A DNA stretch of 64,000 nucleotides. Source: Acidobacteriota bacterium. GTDB lineage: Bacteria > Zixibacteria > MSB-5A5 > GN15 > FEB-12. The stretch's first letter is position 1, and every line of letters begins with the position of its first letter. The notes beneath the pieces are model-generated. The model was not told where the DNA came from. It made no database searches and worked only from the letters and a program-made list of their open reading frames with translations. This document shows, piece after piece, positions 9,154-18,550 of the stretch. The stretch covers positions 353,401 through 417,400 of the forward strand of contig DATKXK010000010.1 in the NCBI GenBank assembly GCA_035529075.1. Reading direction: 5' to 3'. The position numbers were made by a program, and so were the translations under genes.

Positions 9154-9456
9154 ATGAACATCTACGTGGGAAACCTGTCGCGCGACACCTCGGAGGAACA
9201 GCTTCGCCAGGCGTTTTCAAGCTACGGTGAGGCAAAAGAGGTGCACATCATAACTGACCGGTACAGCGGCGAGTCCAGGGGATTCGCGTTTGTCGAGATG
9301 CGCAGCAAAGAGGAAGGTCAGGCGGCAATTGCGGGCCTAAACGGAACTGAATTGAACGGTCGGACGTTGAACGTGAATGAAGCCCGACCGCGCGAGCGGG
9401 GCGGTGACCGCGGTGACCGCGGTGACCGCGGTCACCGAGGTCGTGGTCGCTGGTAG
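9154..9456 (+). CDS. RRM-domain RNA-binding protein (copy 1)
   Basis: The 100-residue protein is a single RNA recognition motif with RNP2 IYVGNL at residues 3-8 and RNP1 RGFAFVEM near residue 47, followed by a short Arg/Gly tail with GDR repeats. This is the layout of bacterial and cyanobacterial Rbp cold-responsive proteins. The aromatic residues of RNP1 and RNP2 that stack on RNA are all present. The start ATG has GAGGAAGG upstream. A related gene follows at 9561 with similar core sequence, so the pair arose by tandem duplication. Expected role: single-stranded RNA binding, perhaps in cold adaptation. Confidence 0.9.
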   Translation: MNIYVGNLSRDTSEEQLRQAFSSYGEAKEVHIITDRYSGESRGFAFVEMRSKEEGQAAIAGLNGTELNGRTLNVNEARPRERGGDRGDRGDRGHRGRGRW

Positions 9457-9560
9457 GATCGGGTTGGACATTACCAGGGCGCCGATTGGGCGTTAGTTAT
9501 TCAGGGGCGCGGGGTCATACCCGTGCCTTTGTCACACTCAGCAGGAGTTGACACAGCACA

Positions 9561-9932
9561 ATGAACATATTTGTCGGGAATTTCTCGCTTGACACGAATG
9601 AGGACGACCTTCGGAAGGCTTTTGAACCGCACGGGGAAGTGGGCTCGGTGGAGATCATCAGGCAGAAAACCACCGGTGAATCCAGGGGATTCGCGTTCGT
9701 CGAGATGCGCTCTCGGGACGAGGCCCAAGCCGCCATCAGCGCCCTCGACGGTGCTGAATTCATGGGCCGGTCTCTCAACGTCAATGAGGCACGACCCCGC
9801 GTACAGGAGTATCGCAACGATCGGTCGCGGTACGGATCGAAACGGCCTGATTCGAGACGGCGGACGGGCAAGAAGGGCAGCAGAAAACATCGTGGCGGCC
9901 GGGGCGGTCACGGTTATGGGGGCCGGCGGTGA
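9561..9932 (+). CDS. RRM-domain RNA-binding protein (copy 2)
   Basis: The 123-residue protein repeats the layout of the preceding gene: RNP2 IFVGNF, RNP1 RGFAFVEM, the shared SLNVNEARPR end of the domain, then a longer basic tail rich in Arg, Lys and Gly. The tail probably adds non-specific RNA affinity. It lies 104 bp after copy 1; that gap has no obvious terminator, so read-through is possible. The two copies share the RRM core closely but have different tails, suggesting some division of roles. Confidence 0.9.
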   Translation: MNIFVGNFSLDTNEDDLRKAFEPHGEVGSVEIIRQKTTGESRGFAFVEMRSRDEAQAAISALDGAEFMGRSLNVNEARPRVQEYRNDRSRYGSKRPDSRRRTGKKGSRKHRGGRGGHGYGGRR

Positions 9933-10029
9933 TACAATCACCTTAGCCTGCCGTCTGCGGTTTCCACCGAATTCCCGGCCGAGTGTGTGTTACGGAATCT
10001 GAAAACGTAAACGTCGTAGGGAGGATTGG

Positions 10030-10458
10030 GTGAACAAGGCAAAAGCTGGCGACACGGTCAAGGTTCATTACACCGGCAAACTGGAGGATGGGACTGTGTT
10101 CGATTCTTCCAGCGGGGGCGACCCGCTGGAGTTTACGATCGGACAGGGCAGAATCATCCCGGGTTTCGAGAACGGCATCGTGGGGATGGTAAAGGATGAC
10201 AAGAAGACTATTACCACAACGTCGGAAGAGGCCTACGGCTCGCGGCGAGAGGAATTGATGACGACGTTTGACAGGTCGCAGCTTTCCGACGAAATCGACC
10301 CGGCTGTCGGCATGCGCCTGCGGATGAAGAAATCCGACGGTGGCACGATCGACGTTGTCGTGGTTGACTGTAACGAAAAGTCGGTGACTATTGACGCGAA
10401 CTATCCTCTGGCCGGCAAGACTCTGATTTTTGACGTCCAGCTGATTGAGATAGCATAG
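10030..10458 (+). CDS. FKBP-type peptidyl-prolyl isomerase (SlyD-like)
   Basis: The 142-residue protein begins at GTG 10030 with GGGAGG upstream. The FKBP core is clear: DTVKVHYTGKLEDGTVFDSS, then GQGRIIPGFENGIVGM, with an inserted segment between the FKBP halves as in SlyD (IF domain). It catalyses cis-trans isomerisation of proline peptide bonds and acts as a chaperone. There is no signal peptide, so it works in the cytoplasm. The His-rich metal-binding tail of E. coli SlyD is absent. It lies just downstream of the two RRM genes in the same direction, so all three may belong to one stress-related cluster. Confidence 0.9.
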   Translation: MNKAKAGDTVKVHYTGKLEDGTVFDSSSGGDPLEFTIGQGRIIPGFENGIVGMVKDDKKTITTTSEEAYGSRREELMTTFDRSQLSDEIDPAVGMRLRMKKSDGGTIDVVVVDCNEKSVTIDANYPLAGKTLIFDVQLIEIA

Positions 10459-10613
10459 AATGTTTTTGCGTATTGACTCCCCGGCCGTCGTGATCAGCCG
10501 GCGCGGCTGGTTCATGTCCGCGGCCGGCCGCAGGGAATGGGGGGACAGGACACGTCGGTGAAGCTGCAGAGCCGCCACCAGGTGTGAACCAACATTGATT
10601 CGGCAGGAAGCCT

Positions 10614-11762
10614 ATGAGTGCGACACAGAATTTCGGTATGCGCATCCACGCCATTGCTGCTTACGCGCCTCGTCAAAAGGTGACAAACAGCAGGATCGCC
10701 GCCCGGCTGCGCATGGAACGCATGCGCGTCAACGCCGAAAACAGGCACAACGGTCTGGGGAAACTGGACCGAAAACAGGAAAAAGTTTACAAGACCAGCG
10801 ATCGCTGGATACAGCGGTTCATCGGATTCAGGGAGCGCCGGTTCGCCGCCGAAGACGAGGGAACCATTGATCTCGCGGCCAGGGCCGCCCTGCTGTTGCT
10901 GGACAAGACCGAGTTGAAGCCGTCGCAGATTGACGGCATAGTCTTTGGCAGCGTCACGCCGTCATACCTGAACAGTCCCCCGGATTCCGCCATGCTGCAG
11001 GACCGGCTGGGAATCCCTGCCTACGATGGTGATACTCCCAGAGACTTCCACTGCATTGACTGCTCTCTGGCGTGCAGCACGTGGATGGCGAGCCTGCTGC
11101 ACGCCTACCTGCTTATATCCTCCGGCATGGCCAGGAACGTCCTGGTGGTGGGCGCGGACAAGATGAGCAGCACCATTAACTGGCGGGACCGGGCGTTTGC
11201 CACGGTGCTCGGAGACGCCGGCACGGCCACGTGGTGCAGCGCCGTGGCCCCGGAAGAAGACTGGTTCGGCCCGCGTCGGTTCTGGAGCTGGGCCAGCGGC
11301 AGGGACGGCGGTGTCATTATGACGCCGATGGGGGGATCAAGTCATCCCATAAGCTCCGCCATGGACATCATCGAATATAAGAACCGGCTGGCCATGGACG
11401 GTGCGATGGTCAAGGAGTTGATCGTTCCGCTGGTCGGCGGGCCGGGAATCGAGGCCGCCCTGGGTAAGGCCGGCTGGACGATGGACATGCTTGATCTGGC
11501 GACGTTGCACGAGGCCAACCTGACGCTCAACGACGATATTTTTCGGCAGTGGAAGCAGCGCGGTTTTTCCGGGAAGGTTCTTGATGCCGGCGGACTGTTC
11601 GGTAACACGACCGCGGCGACAATCCCGCTGGCGCTGGCGCTGAATTCCGAGGCCCTGACGGTGGGCAGCCGCTTTGTGTGGATGGCCTTTGGCGGCGGCC
11701 TGTCGGCCAGCAGCGTGCTGGGCCAAATAAAGCACCCCGTTACCTGCGTGTCCGCCGTCTGA
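10614..11762 (+). CDS. FabH-like 3-oxoacyl-ACP synthase III family protein
   Basis: This 382-residue thiolase-fold enzyme keeps the Cys-His-Asn triad of ketoacyl-ACP synthase III: C154 in CSLACSTW, H299 in LHEANL and N331 in FGNTTAATIP. KAS III enzymes condense an acyl-CoA with malonyl-ACP to start fatty acid synthesis; relatives make secondary metabolites. Compared with housekeeping FabH (about 320 residues), there is an extra charged segment at about residues 30-58 (RLRMERMRVNAENRH) before the usual TSDRWIQ motif. No other fatty acid genes are adjacent, so a specialised role is more likely than the housekeeping one. Start at ATG 10614 with AGGAAG upstream. Confidence 0.8.
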   Translation: MSATQNFGMRIHAIAAYAPRQKVTNSRIAARLRMERMRVNAENRHNGLGKLDRKQEKVYKTSDRWIQRFIGFRERRFAAEDEGTIDLAARAALLLLDKTELKPSQIDGIVFGSVTPSYLNSPPDSAMLQDRLGIPAYDGDTPRDFHCIDCSLACSTWMASLLHAYLLISSGMARNVLVVGADKMSSTINWRDRAFATVLGDAGTATWCSAVAPEEDWFGPRRFWSWASGRDGGVIMTPMGGSSHPISSAMDIIEYKNRLAMDGAMVKELIVPLVGGPGIEAALGKAGWTMDMLDLATLHEANLTLNDDIFRQWKQRGFSGKVLDAGGLFGNTTAATIPLALALNSEALTVGSRFVWMAFGGGLSASSVLGQIKHPVTCVSAV

Positions 11763-11807
11763 TTACCGGCCGTCGGCCGGGCGGGGTGTGCGGCAAACTC
11801 ACGAGGC

Positions 11808-11848
11808 AGGCAAAGAACAGCCCGGCAGCCGTGTGCCAACTGCCGGGC
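11808..11848 (-). terminator. Rho-independent terminator of the M16 peptidase gene
   Basis: A perfect 9-bp stem (GCCCGGCAG at 11820-11828 with CTGCCGGGC at 11840-11848) around an 11-nt loop is followed on the minus strand by TGTTCTTTG. It sits between the convergent FabH-like and M16 genes and may stop transcription from both sides. Confidence 0.75.
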
Positions 11849-11877
11849 CGAAACAGACCTGCCACCAGGCACCGGGG

Positions 11878-14604
11878 TCAGTGCAGTTCCGAGAAATACA
11901 CTTCACCCAGATTCAACCCTCTGATTTCGTCCTCGATCGCAGACCGGTCGCCAACCACGACGATTAGGATCTCATCGGGTTTGACCCACCTGTTGGCCGT
12001 TGCCAGCGCCTCGTCGACGCCGACATCGTTTATGCGGGTGACATAAGTATTCCACGTATCCATCGGCAGGTCGTGTGTGATCATGGTCGATAACTCGTAG
12101 GCTACCCCGGGAAGGGATTGGAAATCCTGGGGGAAACCCTTGGTAAGCTTGTTCCTGCTGTCGGTCAAGTCGGCCCCGCTCATGGGCCTCTCACCGACAA
12201 TGCCGCGAAGCTCCCTGACGAACTCAACTATCGCTTTGCCGGTGACGTCCGTTTGCACCTGTGCGTAACAGCACAGAAGACCCTGGCCGCGCCGGGCTGT
12301 AATAAAGGAATACGCACCGTACGTGTACCCCTTGTCCTCGCGGAGATTCTTGAAAAGTCTTGCCGATGGATCCGCGCCCAACACCTGGTTTACCACCGTA
12401 GCCGGCAGGTAGTCCGGATCTTTCCGTGAGCCGAGAAGATTGCCGAGAAAGATAGTGCTCTGGGACGTGCCCGGGAAGTCGACGATGCAGATCCTGGTCC
12501 TGTCAGGCGGTGCCACAGCAGGGACGGAGCCCGGGGCCAAGTCGCCGCGCTTCCACTTCTTGAAGACGCGTTCCAGGCCGGTCCTGGCCTGCTCCAGAGT
12601 GATGTCGCCGACGACGATGGCAGCGGCGTTATTCGGCAGGAAGTTGACCCGGTAGAAGCTCTCGATATCCGAGCGGCTGATGGCGTTTATCGATTTCTCG
12701 GTTCCTGAACCGGTGTAGGGCTGGCCGTAGGGATGGTTCTCTCCGTATATCTCGCGCTGGAAGCTCTTGTAGGCCACCGTAAACGCCTGTGAGGATTCCT
12801 GTCGAATGCGTCCAAGATAAATCTGCTTCTGTCTCTGGAGTTCCTCTTCCGGGAAGGTCGGGTTGAGCACCACGTCGCCCATGAGATCCAGGGCCGGATC
12901 GAGATTCTTCTTTAGCACGTTCAAATTAACGCTGGTGTAGTCGAACGTGCTGGCGACGCCGAAGTAGAGTCCGAGCCTCCGGGCTTCATCGGAGATCTCA
13001 AGGGTGCTTCGGGACTTAGTGCCCTCGTTGAGAAGTTCGGCCGTCAGAGAGGCCGTGCCCGGACGGTCGGCCGGGTCGGCGGCCCAGCCGCTCTTTATCA
13101 GGAGATTGACCTGAATCAGGGGCAGCTTGTGATTCTCGACCAGGTACAGCTTCAGCCCGTTGGTCAGCGTGGCCTGCTGGATTTGCGGGGTCGTGAACGA
13201 CGGATCGGTTTCCGGCTCGGGTTCAAGGCTCATCTCCGTGCCTTTGTCCGTTTCCGCCAGTTGGCCATATGGTTCCACGTACAAAACCAGGCGGGCGTCG
13301 GGCCGCAGGTAATCACGGGCGTAGGCAAGCATGCCATCGATGGTCGCATCGGTGTACCTGTTCCTGTCCCACGGCAAGTGACCGGGATCACCCAGATAGG
13401 TGTTGTATCTGTTCAGCAGATCAGCGCGGCCGCCGAATCCGCCGAGGTCTTCCAGCCGCCGTACGAAGGCGGATTCCCGGTTAATCTGAGCCCGTTCGAA
13501 TTCGTCGGTCGTCACGCCGTTCATCAGGAGGTCACTTAGGATCCGGTCAACCTCGCGTTCGATTTCCTGCAGGCTGTGTCCTTCCTTGGCTGTGACGATT
13601 ATGTAGAAAAGGCTGCCGAGCTCTAAGGAGGACTGGAATGCCGTCACGTCCTGCGCCATCTGGCGGTCGTAGACAAGCGCTTTATAAAGCCGTGATGTCT
13701 TGCCGGCAGCGAGGATGCTCGCCAGCAAATCGAACTCGGCGTCACCGGGACTGTAATAGGCGGGAGTGTGCCAGGTCATGTACAGACGCGGCAATTCAAC
13801 CTCATCCGTAAGTACCGTCCTGATTTCCTCGTTCAGTGTCGGTATCCAGGCTTCAATGCGATTGACGGGCGGGCCCGGCGGAATGGGGGCGAAGTACTTT
13901 TCCACCCACTGCTTTACCTGTTCGGGCTGGAAGTCACCGGCGATGCAGAGAGACGCATTGTTGGGGGCGTAATACATTCGGAAGAATTCCTGCACGTCCT
14001 CGAGGGTAGCAGCCTCGAGATCCTCCATCTTGCCGATGACGGTCCAGGAATACGGATGGTGGGACGGGTACAGAATTGCCCGAGAGATCTCCTCCACCAT
14101 GCCGTACGGCTGATCATCGACGTTTTGCCGTTTTTCATTCATCACGACACTGCGTTGATTGTCCAGGCGCTCCTGGGTAATCGCCGGCAAGAGATATCCC
14201 ATGCGGTCGGCTTCCAGCCACAATGTCTTTTCGAGGTAGTTGGCGGGCATGTTTTCCCAGTAGTTGGTGCGGTCCTCGTCGGTGGACCCGTTTCTGGTGC
14301 CGCCGTACCTGATGATGCCGTCGGTGAAATTCGTGTTGAAGTGCTCCGAGCCCTGAAACATCATGTGCTCGAAGAGGTGGGCGAATCCGGTTCGGCCCGG
14401 CATTTCGTTCTTGGAACCGACGTGGTACCAGACGTTGACCGCGACCACGGGAATCGTATGATCTTCATGTAGAATGACGTCAAGTCCGTTGGGCAGTTCG
14501 TATTTCTCGAACTTCAGATCGGGCAGGTCGTCGGCGTGGATGAAAGGCGCGAAGATGACAACGGTAGCCAGCAAGGCAACTGTGGCAATGCGGCAGCATC
14601 TCAT
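11878..14604 (-). CDS. secreted M16 family zinc metallopeptidase (two-domain)
   Basis: The 908-residue product has a signal peptide (CRIATVALLATVVIFAP) and two M16 repeats. The first carries the inverted zinc motif HLFEH at residues 76-80 with the downstream glutamate in LWLEADRMGY, so it should be catalytic. The second (from about residue 470, LTNGLKLYLVENHKLPLIQV) lacks HxxEH and is the usual inactive partner half. Such pitrilysin-like enzymes degrade peptides in the periplasm. ATG 14604 has AAGGA upstream; the frame opens earlier at a GTG (14622) with no better signal. A terminator follows the stop codon. Confidence 0.9.
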   Translation of the reverse strand: MRCCRIATVALLATVVIFAPFIHADDLPDLKFEKYELPNGLDVILHEDHTIPVVAVNVWYHVGSKNEMPGRTGFAHLFEHMMFQGSEHFNTNFTDGIIRYGGTRNGSTDEDRTNYWENMPANYLEKTLWLEADRMGYLLPAITQERLDNQRSVVMNEKRQNVDDQPYGMVEEISRAILYPSHHPYSWTVIGKMEDLEAATLEDVQEFFRMYYAPNNASLCIAGDFQPEQVKQWVEKYFAPIPPGPPVNRIEAWIPTLNEEIRTVLTDEVELPRLYMTWHTPAYYSPGDAEFDLLASILAAGKTSRLYKALVYDRQMAQDVTAFQSSLELGSLFYIIVTAKEGHSLQEIEREVDRILSDLLMNGVTTDEFERAQINRESAFVRRLEDLGGFGGRADLLNRYNTYLGDPGHLPWDRNRYTDATIDGMLAYARDYLRPDARLVLYVEPYGQLAETDKGTEMSLEPEPETDPSFTTPQIQQATLTNGLKLYLVENHKLPLIQVNLLIKSGWAADPADRPGTASLTAELLNEGTKSRSTLEISDEARRLGLYFGVASTFDYTSVNLNVLKKNLDPALDLMGDVVLNPTFPEEELQRQKQIYLGRIRQESSQAFTVAYKSFQREIYGENHPYGQPYTGSGTEKSINAISRSDIESFYRVNFLPNNAAAIVVGDITLEQARTGLERVFKKWKRGDLAPGSVPAVAPPDRTRICIVDFPGTSQSTIFLGNLLGSRKDPDYLPATVVNQVLGADPSARLFKNLREDKGYTYGAYSFITARRGQGLLCCYAQVQTDVTGKAIVEFVRELRGIVGERPMSGADLTDSRNKLTKGFPQDFQSLPGVAYELSTMITHDLPMDTWNTYVTRINDVGVDEALATANRWVKPDEILIVVVGDRSAIEDEIRGLNLGEVYFSELH

Positions 14605-15119
14605 AGCGTCATCCTTTCTCACAGTGTTTTTGGGGGAACGTCGTACGTGTGATACCGGTGCGCGACATAGTACTCTCCGGCTTCGAGCCGTTATATGGCA
14701 TACGAGAGGCGCGGAGTCGTTGTTGCATAGCGATCTGCGCCGGTCGCCGAAGAGACTGGCGTTTTTCAGCGGAGTTGCGACGCCGACGGTCTTTCCTCAA
14801 CCAGGCGCTGGCCGTCAACCCGTGGGGAAAGGTGCCGGCTCCGCAGCCATGTACCGGACCAAAAGTCCCTTGCGCCCTGAAATTCGATACCGTTTATTAT
14901 GTATCAAAGGACGCCGGATTGGTGGAAAAGACTAACACCAGGAATTTTCAGGCGAATCGAATCGATTCGGCAGGCGTTTGACAATCAGCTTATAACTCAA
15001 ATCCTACACTGAGATTGTCAAGGTCTTCGGCTCTCGAAGTTCTTAGTGGCCAGGGCTATCGAATGCCATCAAATCACGTCAAGCCCGTATGTCCGAACTG
15101 ACGGAGGGAGAATCTGCCC
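14605..15119. other. divergent intergenic region with palindromes
   Basis: This region lies between the M16 peptidase and the kinase gene. It contains a perfect 12-bp palindrome CGAATCGATTCG (14958-14969) and, just beyond, a 9-bp inverted repeat TTGACAATC (14978-14986) / GATTGTCAA (15013-15021). These may be operators or an RNA hairpin. The left arm of the second repeat includes a consensus -35 hexamer, but a well-spaced -10 was not found. Confidence 0.45.
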
Positions 15120-17771
15120 GTGGCGGAGAATGACGCTCAGGACGACCCCACGCAGTCGTTTACAGCTTTGACTGTTGGCACCGCGGTTGCGCACTACAGG
15201 ATCATCAGCCGAATCGGTGCCGGCGGGATGGGCGAAGTCTACCTGGCCGAGGATACCGAACTCAACCGCAAAGTGGCTCTCAAGTTTCTGCCTTTTCACA
15301 TGTCGGCCAGCCAGGAGTGCAGGACCCGCTTCAAGCGAGAGGCGCAGGCCGCCGCCGCGCTGGATCATGAGAACATCGCGACGGTCTACGAAGTAAGCGA
15401 ATTCAGCGGTCGTCCCTTTTTCTCCATGCAGTATGTGGAGGGCCGGTCCCTGCGCGAGGTCATCAAGGCCCGCCCACTCTCGCTGGAGGAAGCGGTCAGC
15501 CTTTCGGTCCAGATATGCGAAGGGCTGAGCGAGGCCCATCGGTGCGGAATAACGCACCGGGATATTAAACCTTCCAACGTGGTCGTGGATTCGCACGGGC
15601 GGCCCAGGCTCGTGGACTTCGGACTGGCCATCGTCAAAGGCGCCCAGCGTATAACCAAGACCGGTACGGCCCTCGGAACAGTGGGCTACCTGGCGCCGGA
15701 GATCGTGCGCGGTGAACCGGCCGATACGCGCAGCGATATCTTCTCCGTCGGCGTGCTCCTGTATGAATTGGTCACCGGATGTCAGCCTTTCCTTAAGGAC
15801 AGCGAGGCCGCCACGCTTCACGCCATCGCATACGATTCTCCCGAACCGGTGGCGCTTCTGAGAGAGGGCGTCCCGGAGGAATTGCAGCGCATCGTGGACA
15901 GGGCCCTGGACAAGAACCGAGATACCCGGTACGGGAGCATCGATGACCTTCTGAACGATCTGCGAGTTCTTCATTATGCCGTCGTGGGCGGTGAACGATT
16001 GCCCGTTGCCAGGCCGCTCAGGCACCGGCGAGCCCGGTCGAACGCACGGCTTGTGGGCTCGTTCACGGTGGCCGTTCTGGTCGTGCTGGCGCTTTTCCTC
16101 GTCCCCGGAAGCAGGCAAACAATCCGGGAGTGGTTTGGCGCAGGCCGCGTGCCCAATGAACGTCACCTTGCGGTGCTCCCGTTTGCCGATCTCGGAGGGG
16201 GCGATCTGGGACAGATCTTTTGTGATGGTCTTATAGAGACTCTATCGAGCAAGCTGACACAACTGGAGCATTTTCACGGATCGCTTCTGGTGGTTCCGGC
16301 CAGTGAAGTGAGGCAACGCGGCGTGGCCAGCGCCGGGCAGGCGCGAGCCGCGTTTGGTGTCAATCTCGCCGTCAGCGGGAGCATTCAACAATTGGGTCAG
16401 GCTGTTCGGGTGACGCTGAACCTGATTGATGCAGAATCGGAAAGGCAGCTTCGGGCGTCGGTGGTCGATCATGTGCTGACCGATCTGACGGCCCTGCAGG
16501 ACTCTACCGTCGTAATCGTGGCGAACATGCTCGAAGTTCAGTTGCGGCCGGAGGAAGAGAGGGTCCTGCAGGCGGGCCGGACGAATAGCCCCGGAGCTTA
16601 TGATCTGTATGTCCGCGGGCAGGGCTACCTGCAGCACGCGGAGAAATTGGCCAACGTCGACACGGCCATTGAGTTTTTCCAGCAGGCCCTTGACCGTGAC
16701 CCCGATTACGTCCTGGCGCTGGCCGGGCTGGGTGAGGCCTACTGGAGAAAATACAGTGTGGAAACCGACCCCCGGTACGAAGAACTGGCCGTCTACAGCA
16801 GCCGTCGCGCGCTGGCGCTGGATGATCAGATTGCGCCGGTCTATGTCACTCTTGGCCTGATCTACACTGGAACGGGCAGGTATCAGGAGGCGGCGGACGT
16901 ATTCAATCAGGCGCTCAGCCTGGACTCCACCAGCCGTGCGGCCTTTGCGGGGCTGGCCGAGGCGCTCGAATCGATGGGCAGGCTCGACGCAGCGGAAGAA
17001 GTCTACAGGAAAGCCATCGCCGTACGACCTGACCATTGGCCCGGGTACACAAACCTGGGGCTGTTCTACGTCACTTACGGTCGCTACGACGAGGCCCTAG
17101 AGCAACTGGACCGAGCCGTGGCGCTGGGGCAGGACGGCTACGTTGTCTGGAACGATCTGGGCGGGCTGTATTTCGCCGTAGGCGAGATCGACCGAGCGCA
17201 GGAAATGTGGGAGCGCTCGGTAAGGATCGAACCCAATTACGGTGCGTTGTCCAATTTGGGTATCCTTCACTTTATGAACGACCGTTTCGCACTGGCCGCG
17301 CAGAAGTATGAAATGGCGCTCGAACTGAACAATCGCGACTACCGGATCTGGCTTAACCTTGCCTCGGTCTTGAAACGCGTTCCCGGCGAAGACACGCGCT
17401 CCGGGGAAGCGTATTCCAGAGGAATTGAACTTGCGGAGGTCCAGCGCCAGATTAACCCGTCTGATCCCGGGCTGCTGGCGCAGCTTGCGGATGCCTACGC
17501 CTCGATCGGCGACGATGACAGGGCGATTTCACGGATTGACGAAGCCCTCGAGCTTGACCCGAATAACGTCGAGACGATGGTCACGGGCGGTTGCGTGTTC
17601 GAGCAGATCGGCCACCGGGACCGGGCCCTGTCGCTGATCGCCAATGCTTTGAAATGTGGTTTCCCGCGGAATCAGATCGAGCCGCTGCCGGAGCTGCGCG
17701 AACTGATGAAAGATCCGCGTCTTGACAGGATGATGGATGAAGGCCGTGCGCCGGGCTCCGACTCGATATAG
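15120..17771 (+). CDS. membrane Ser/Thr protein kinase with TolB-like and TPR regions
   Basis: The 883-residue protein starts at GTG 15120 after GGAGGGAG. The N-terminal Hanks-type kinase has GAGGMG (33-38), the VALK lysine K55, HRDIKPSN with D148, and DFG (166-168), so it is expected to be active. A transmembrane helix at about 311-330 follows. Beyond it are a TolB N-terminal-like segment (RHLAVLPFADLGGGD) and a long array of TPR repeats to the C-terminus. This layout (PknB-like kinase, TM, TolB-like, TPR) is widespread in Acidobacteria and FCB bacteria and probably senses an external or peptide signal. Targets are unknown. A small gene follows 71 bp downstream. Confidence 0.9.
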   Translation: MAENDAQDDPTQSFTALTVGTAVAHYRIISRIGAGGMGEVYLAEDTELNRKVALKFLPFHMSASQECRTRFKREAQAAAALDHENIATVYEVSEFSGRPFFSMQYVEGRSLREVIKARPLSLEEAVSLSVQICEGLSEAHRCGITHRDIKPSNVVVDSHGRPRLVDFGLAIVKGAQRITKTGTALGTVGYLAPEIVRGEPADTRSDIFSVGVLLYELVTGCQPFLKDSEAATLHAIAYDSPEPVALLREGVPEELQRIVDRALDKNRDTRYGSIDDLLNDLRVLHYAVVGGERLPVARPLRHRRARSNARLVGSFTVAVLVVLALFLVPGSRQTIREWFGAGRVPNERHLAVLPFADLGGGDLGQIFCDGLIETLSSKLTQLEHFHGSLLVVPASEVRQRGVASAGQARAAFGVNLAVSGSIQQLGQAVRVTLNLIDAESERQLRASVVDHVLTDLTALQDSTVVIVANMLEVQLRPEEERVLQAGRTNSPGAYDLYVRGQGYLQHAEKLANVDTAIEFFQQALDRDPDYVLALAGLGEAYWRKYSVETDPRYEELAVYSSRRALALDDQIAPVYVTLGLIYTGTGRYQEAADVFNQALSLDSTSRAAFAGLAEALESMGRLDAAEEVYRKAIAVRPDHWPGYTNLGLFYVTYGRYDEALEQLDRAVALGQDGYVVWNDLGGLYFAVGEIDRAQEMWERSVRIEPNYGALSNLGILHFMNDRFALAAQKYEMALELNNRDYRIWLNLASVLKRVPGEDTRSGEAYSRGIELAEVQRQINPSDPGLLAQLADAYASIGDDDRAISRIDEALELDPNNVETMVTGGCVFEQIGHRDRALSLIANALKCGFPRNQIEPLPELRELMKDPRLDRMMDEGRAPGSDSI

Positions 17772-17842
17772 GACGGAAGCTCACGCGGCGACGTTAGCGT
17801 GCTCGGCCCGGCTGATAACTCACATAACAGGAGGGTAGTGTG

Positions 17843-18172
17843 ATGACGAACACGGTAAACGCCCAAGAACACGCAGTCGTGATCTTCGAGGATTCACGGG
17901 AAGGCAGCCTGTACAAGGTTACCTCCTGCAGACTGCTGGCGCAGAAGTATGACTCGGTCTTCTTCAGGAATTTCACCGGCGTGAAAGTGAAAGTGCAGTT
18001 CCAGGGTCCTTCTCCGTTCGACGCCGATACTTTTGAGCTCGTTCCCGGCGAAGAGGACACCAAACCGGTGGCCAGTGGAGTTTCGCCGGGGGCATATCCG
18101 TATGATGCCCTTTGCGGTCCCCAGCAGGTGCCGGCGGAGGGTTCAAGACCGATCATCATAATCTACAAGTAG
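17843..18172 (+). CDS. small conserved beta-rich protein of unknown function
   Basis: The 109-residue protein starts at ATG 17843 with AGGAGGG seven nt upstream (a GTG directly before it is less well placed). It contains alternating hydrophobic beta strands (VVIFEDSREG, VFFRNFTGVKVKVQFQG, RPIIIIYK) and a proline- and glycine-rich middle. There is no signal peptide. I do not recognise a family; the pattern suggests a compact beta sandwich. It lies just downstream of the kinase in the same direction and might be a substrate or partner. Confidence 0.55.
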   Translation: MTNTVNAQEHAVVIFEDSREGSLYKVTSCRLLAQKYDSVFFRNFTGVKVKVQFQGPSPFDADTFELVPGEEDTKPVASGVSPGAYPYDALCGPQQVPAEGSRPIIIIYK

Positions 18173-18274
18173 TGAGGTCGGCACCGCCGTCTTCAGCGCG
18201 GACACGCCGAAGTCCGGTAACGAACCTGTCGGATACGGGCCGCGTACGCCGCCGAGCCGGTCATTGTCTTACAA

Positions 18275-18550
18275 GTGACCACCGGACTCACCCGGTTGTA
18301 CATCGGGGCTGAGACCGGACGAAGCTCGGAGAGAAAAACGACCGGTAAGAGGATACTGGTCGTCGAAGACGGGCGGGACATCGAAGATCTGATTGCATAC
18401 CACCTGCAACGAGAGAGATTTCAGCCGGAATCCGCGTTGCCTGGTGAAGGGGGCATAGAACTGGGAAAGAAATCGATTCCCGACCTGATCGTTCTCAATC
18501 TGATGCTTCCCGGGATGATTCGTGCAAGGGTCGGCCAGGCTGGTCAATGA
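18275..18550 (+). pseudogene. truncated response regulator receiver fragment
   Basis: The segment 18347-18517 encodes the first half of a PhoB/OmpR-type receiver domain (KRILVVEDGRDIEDLIAYHL, then IPDLIVLNLMLPGM). After LMLPGM the similarity stops and a stop codon follows, so the rest of the receiver and the DNA-binding domain are missing. The phospho-acceptor aspartate (LDLMLPGM in intact proteins) is replaced by asparagine. Both features indicate a decayed remnant rather than a working regulator. No histidine kinase lies nearby. Confidence 0.6.
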
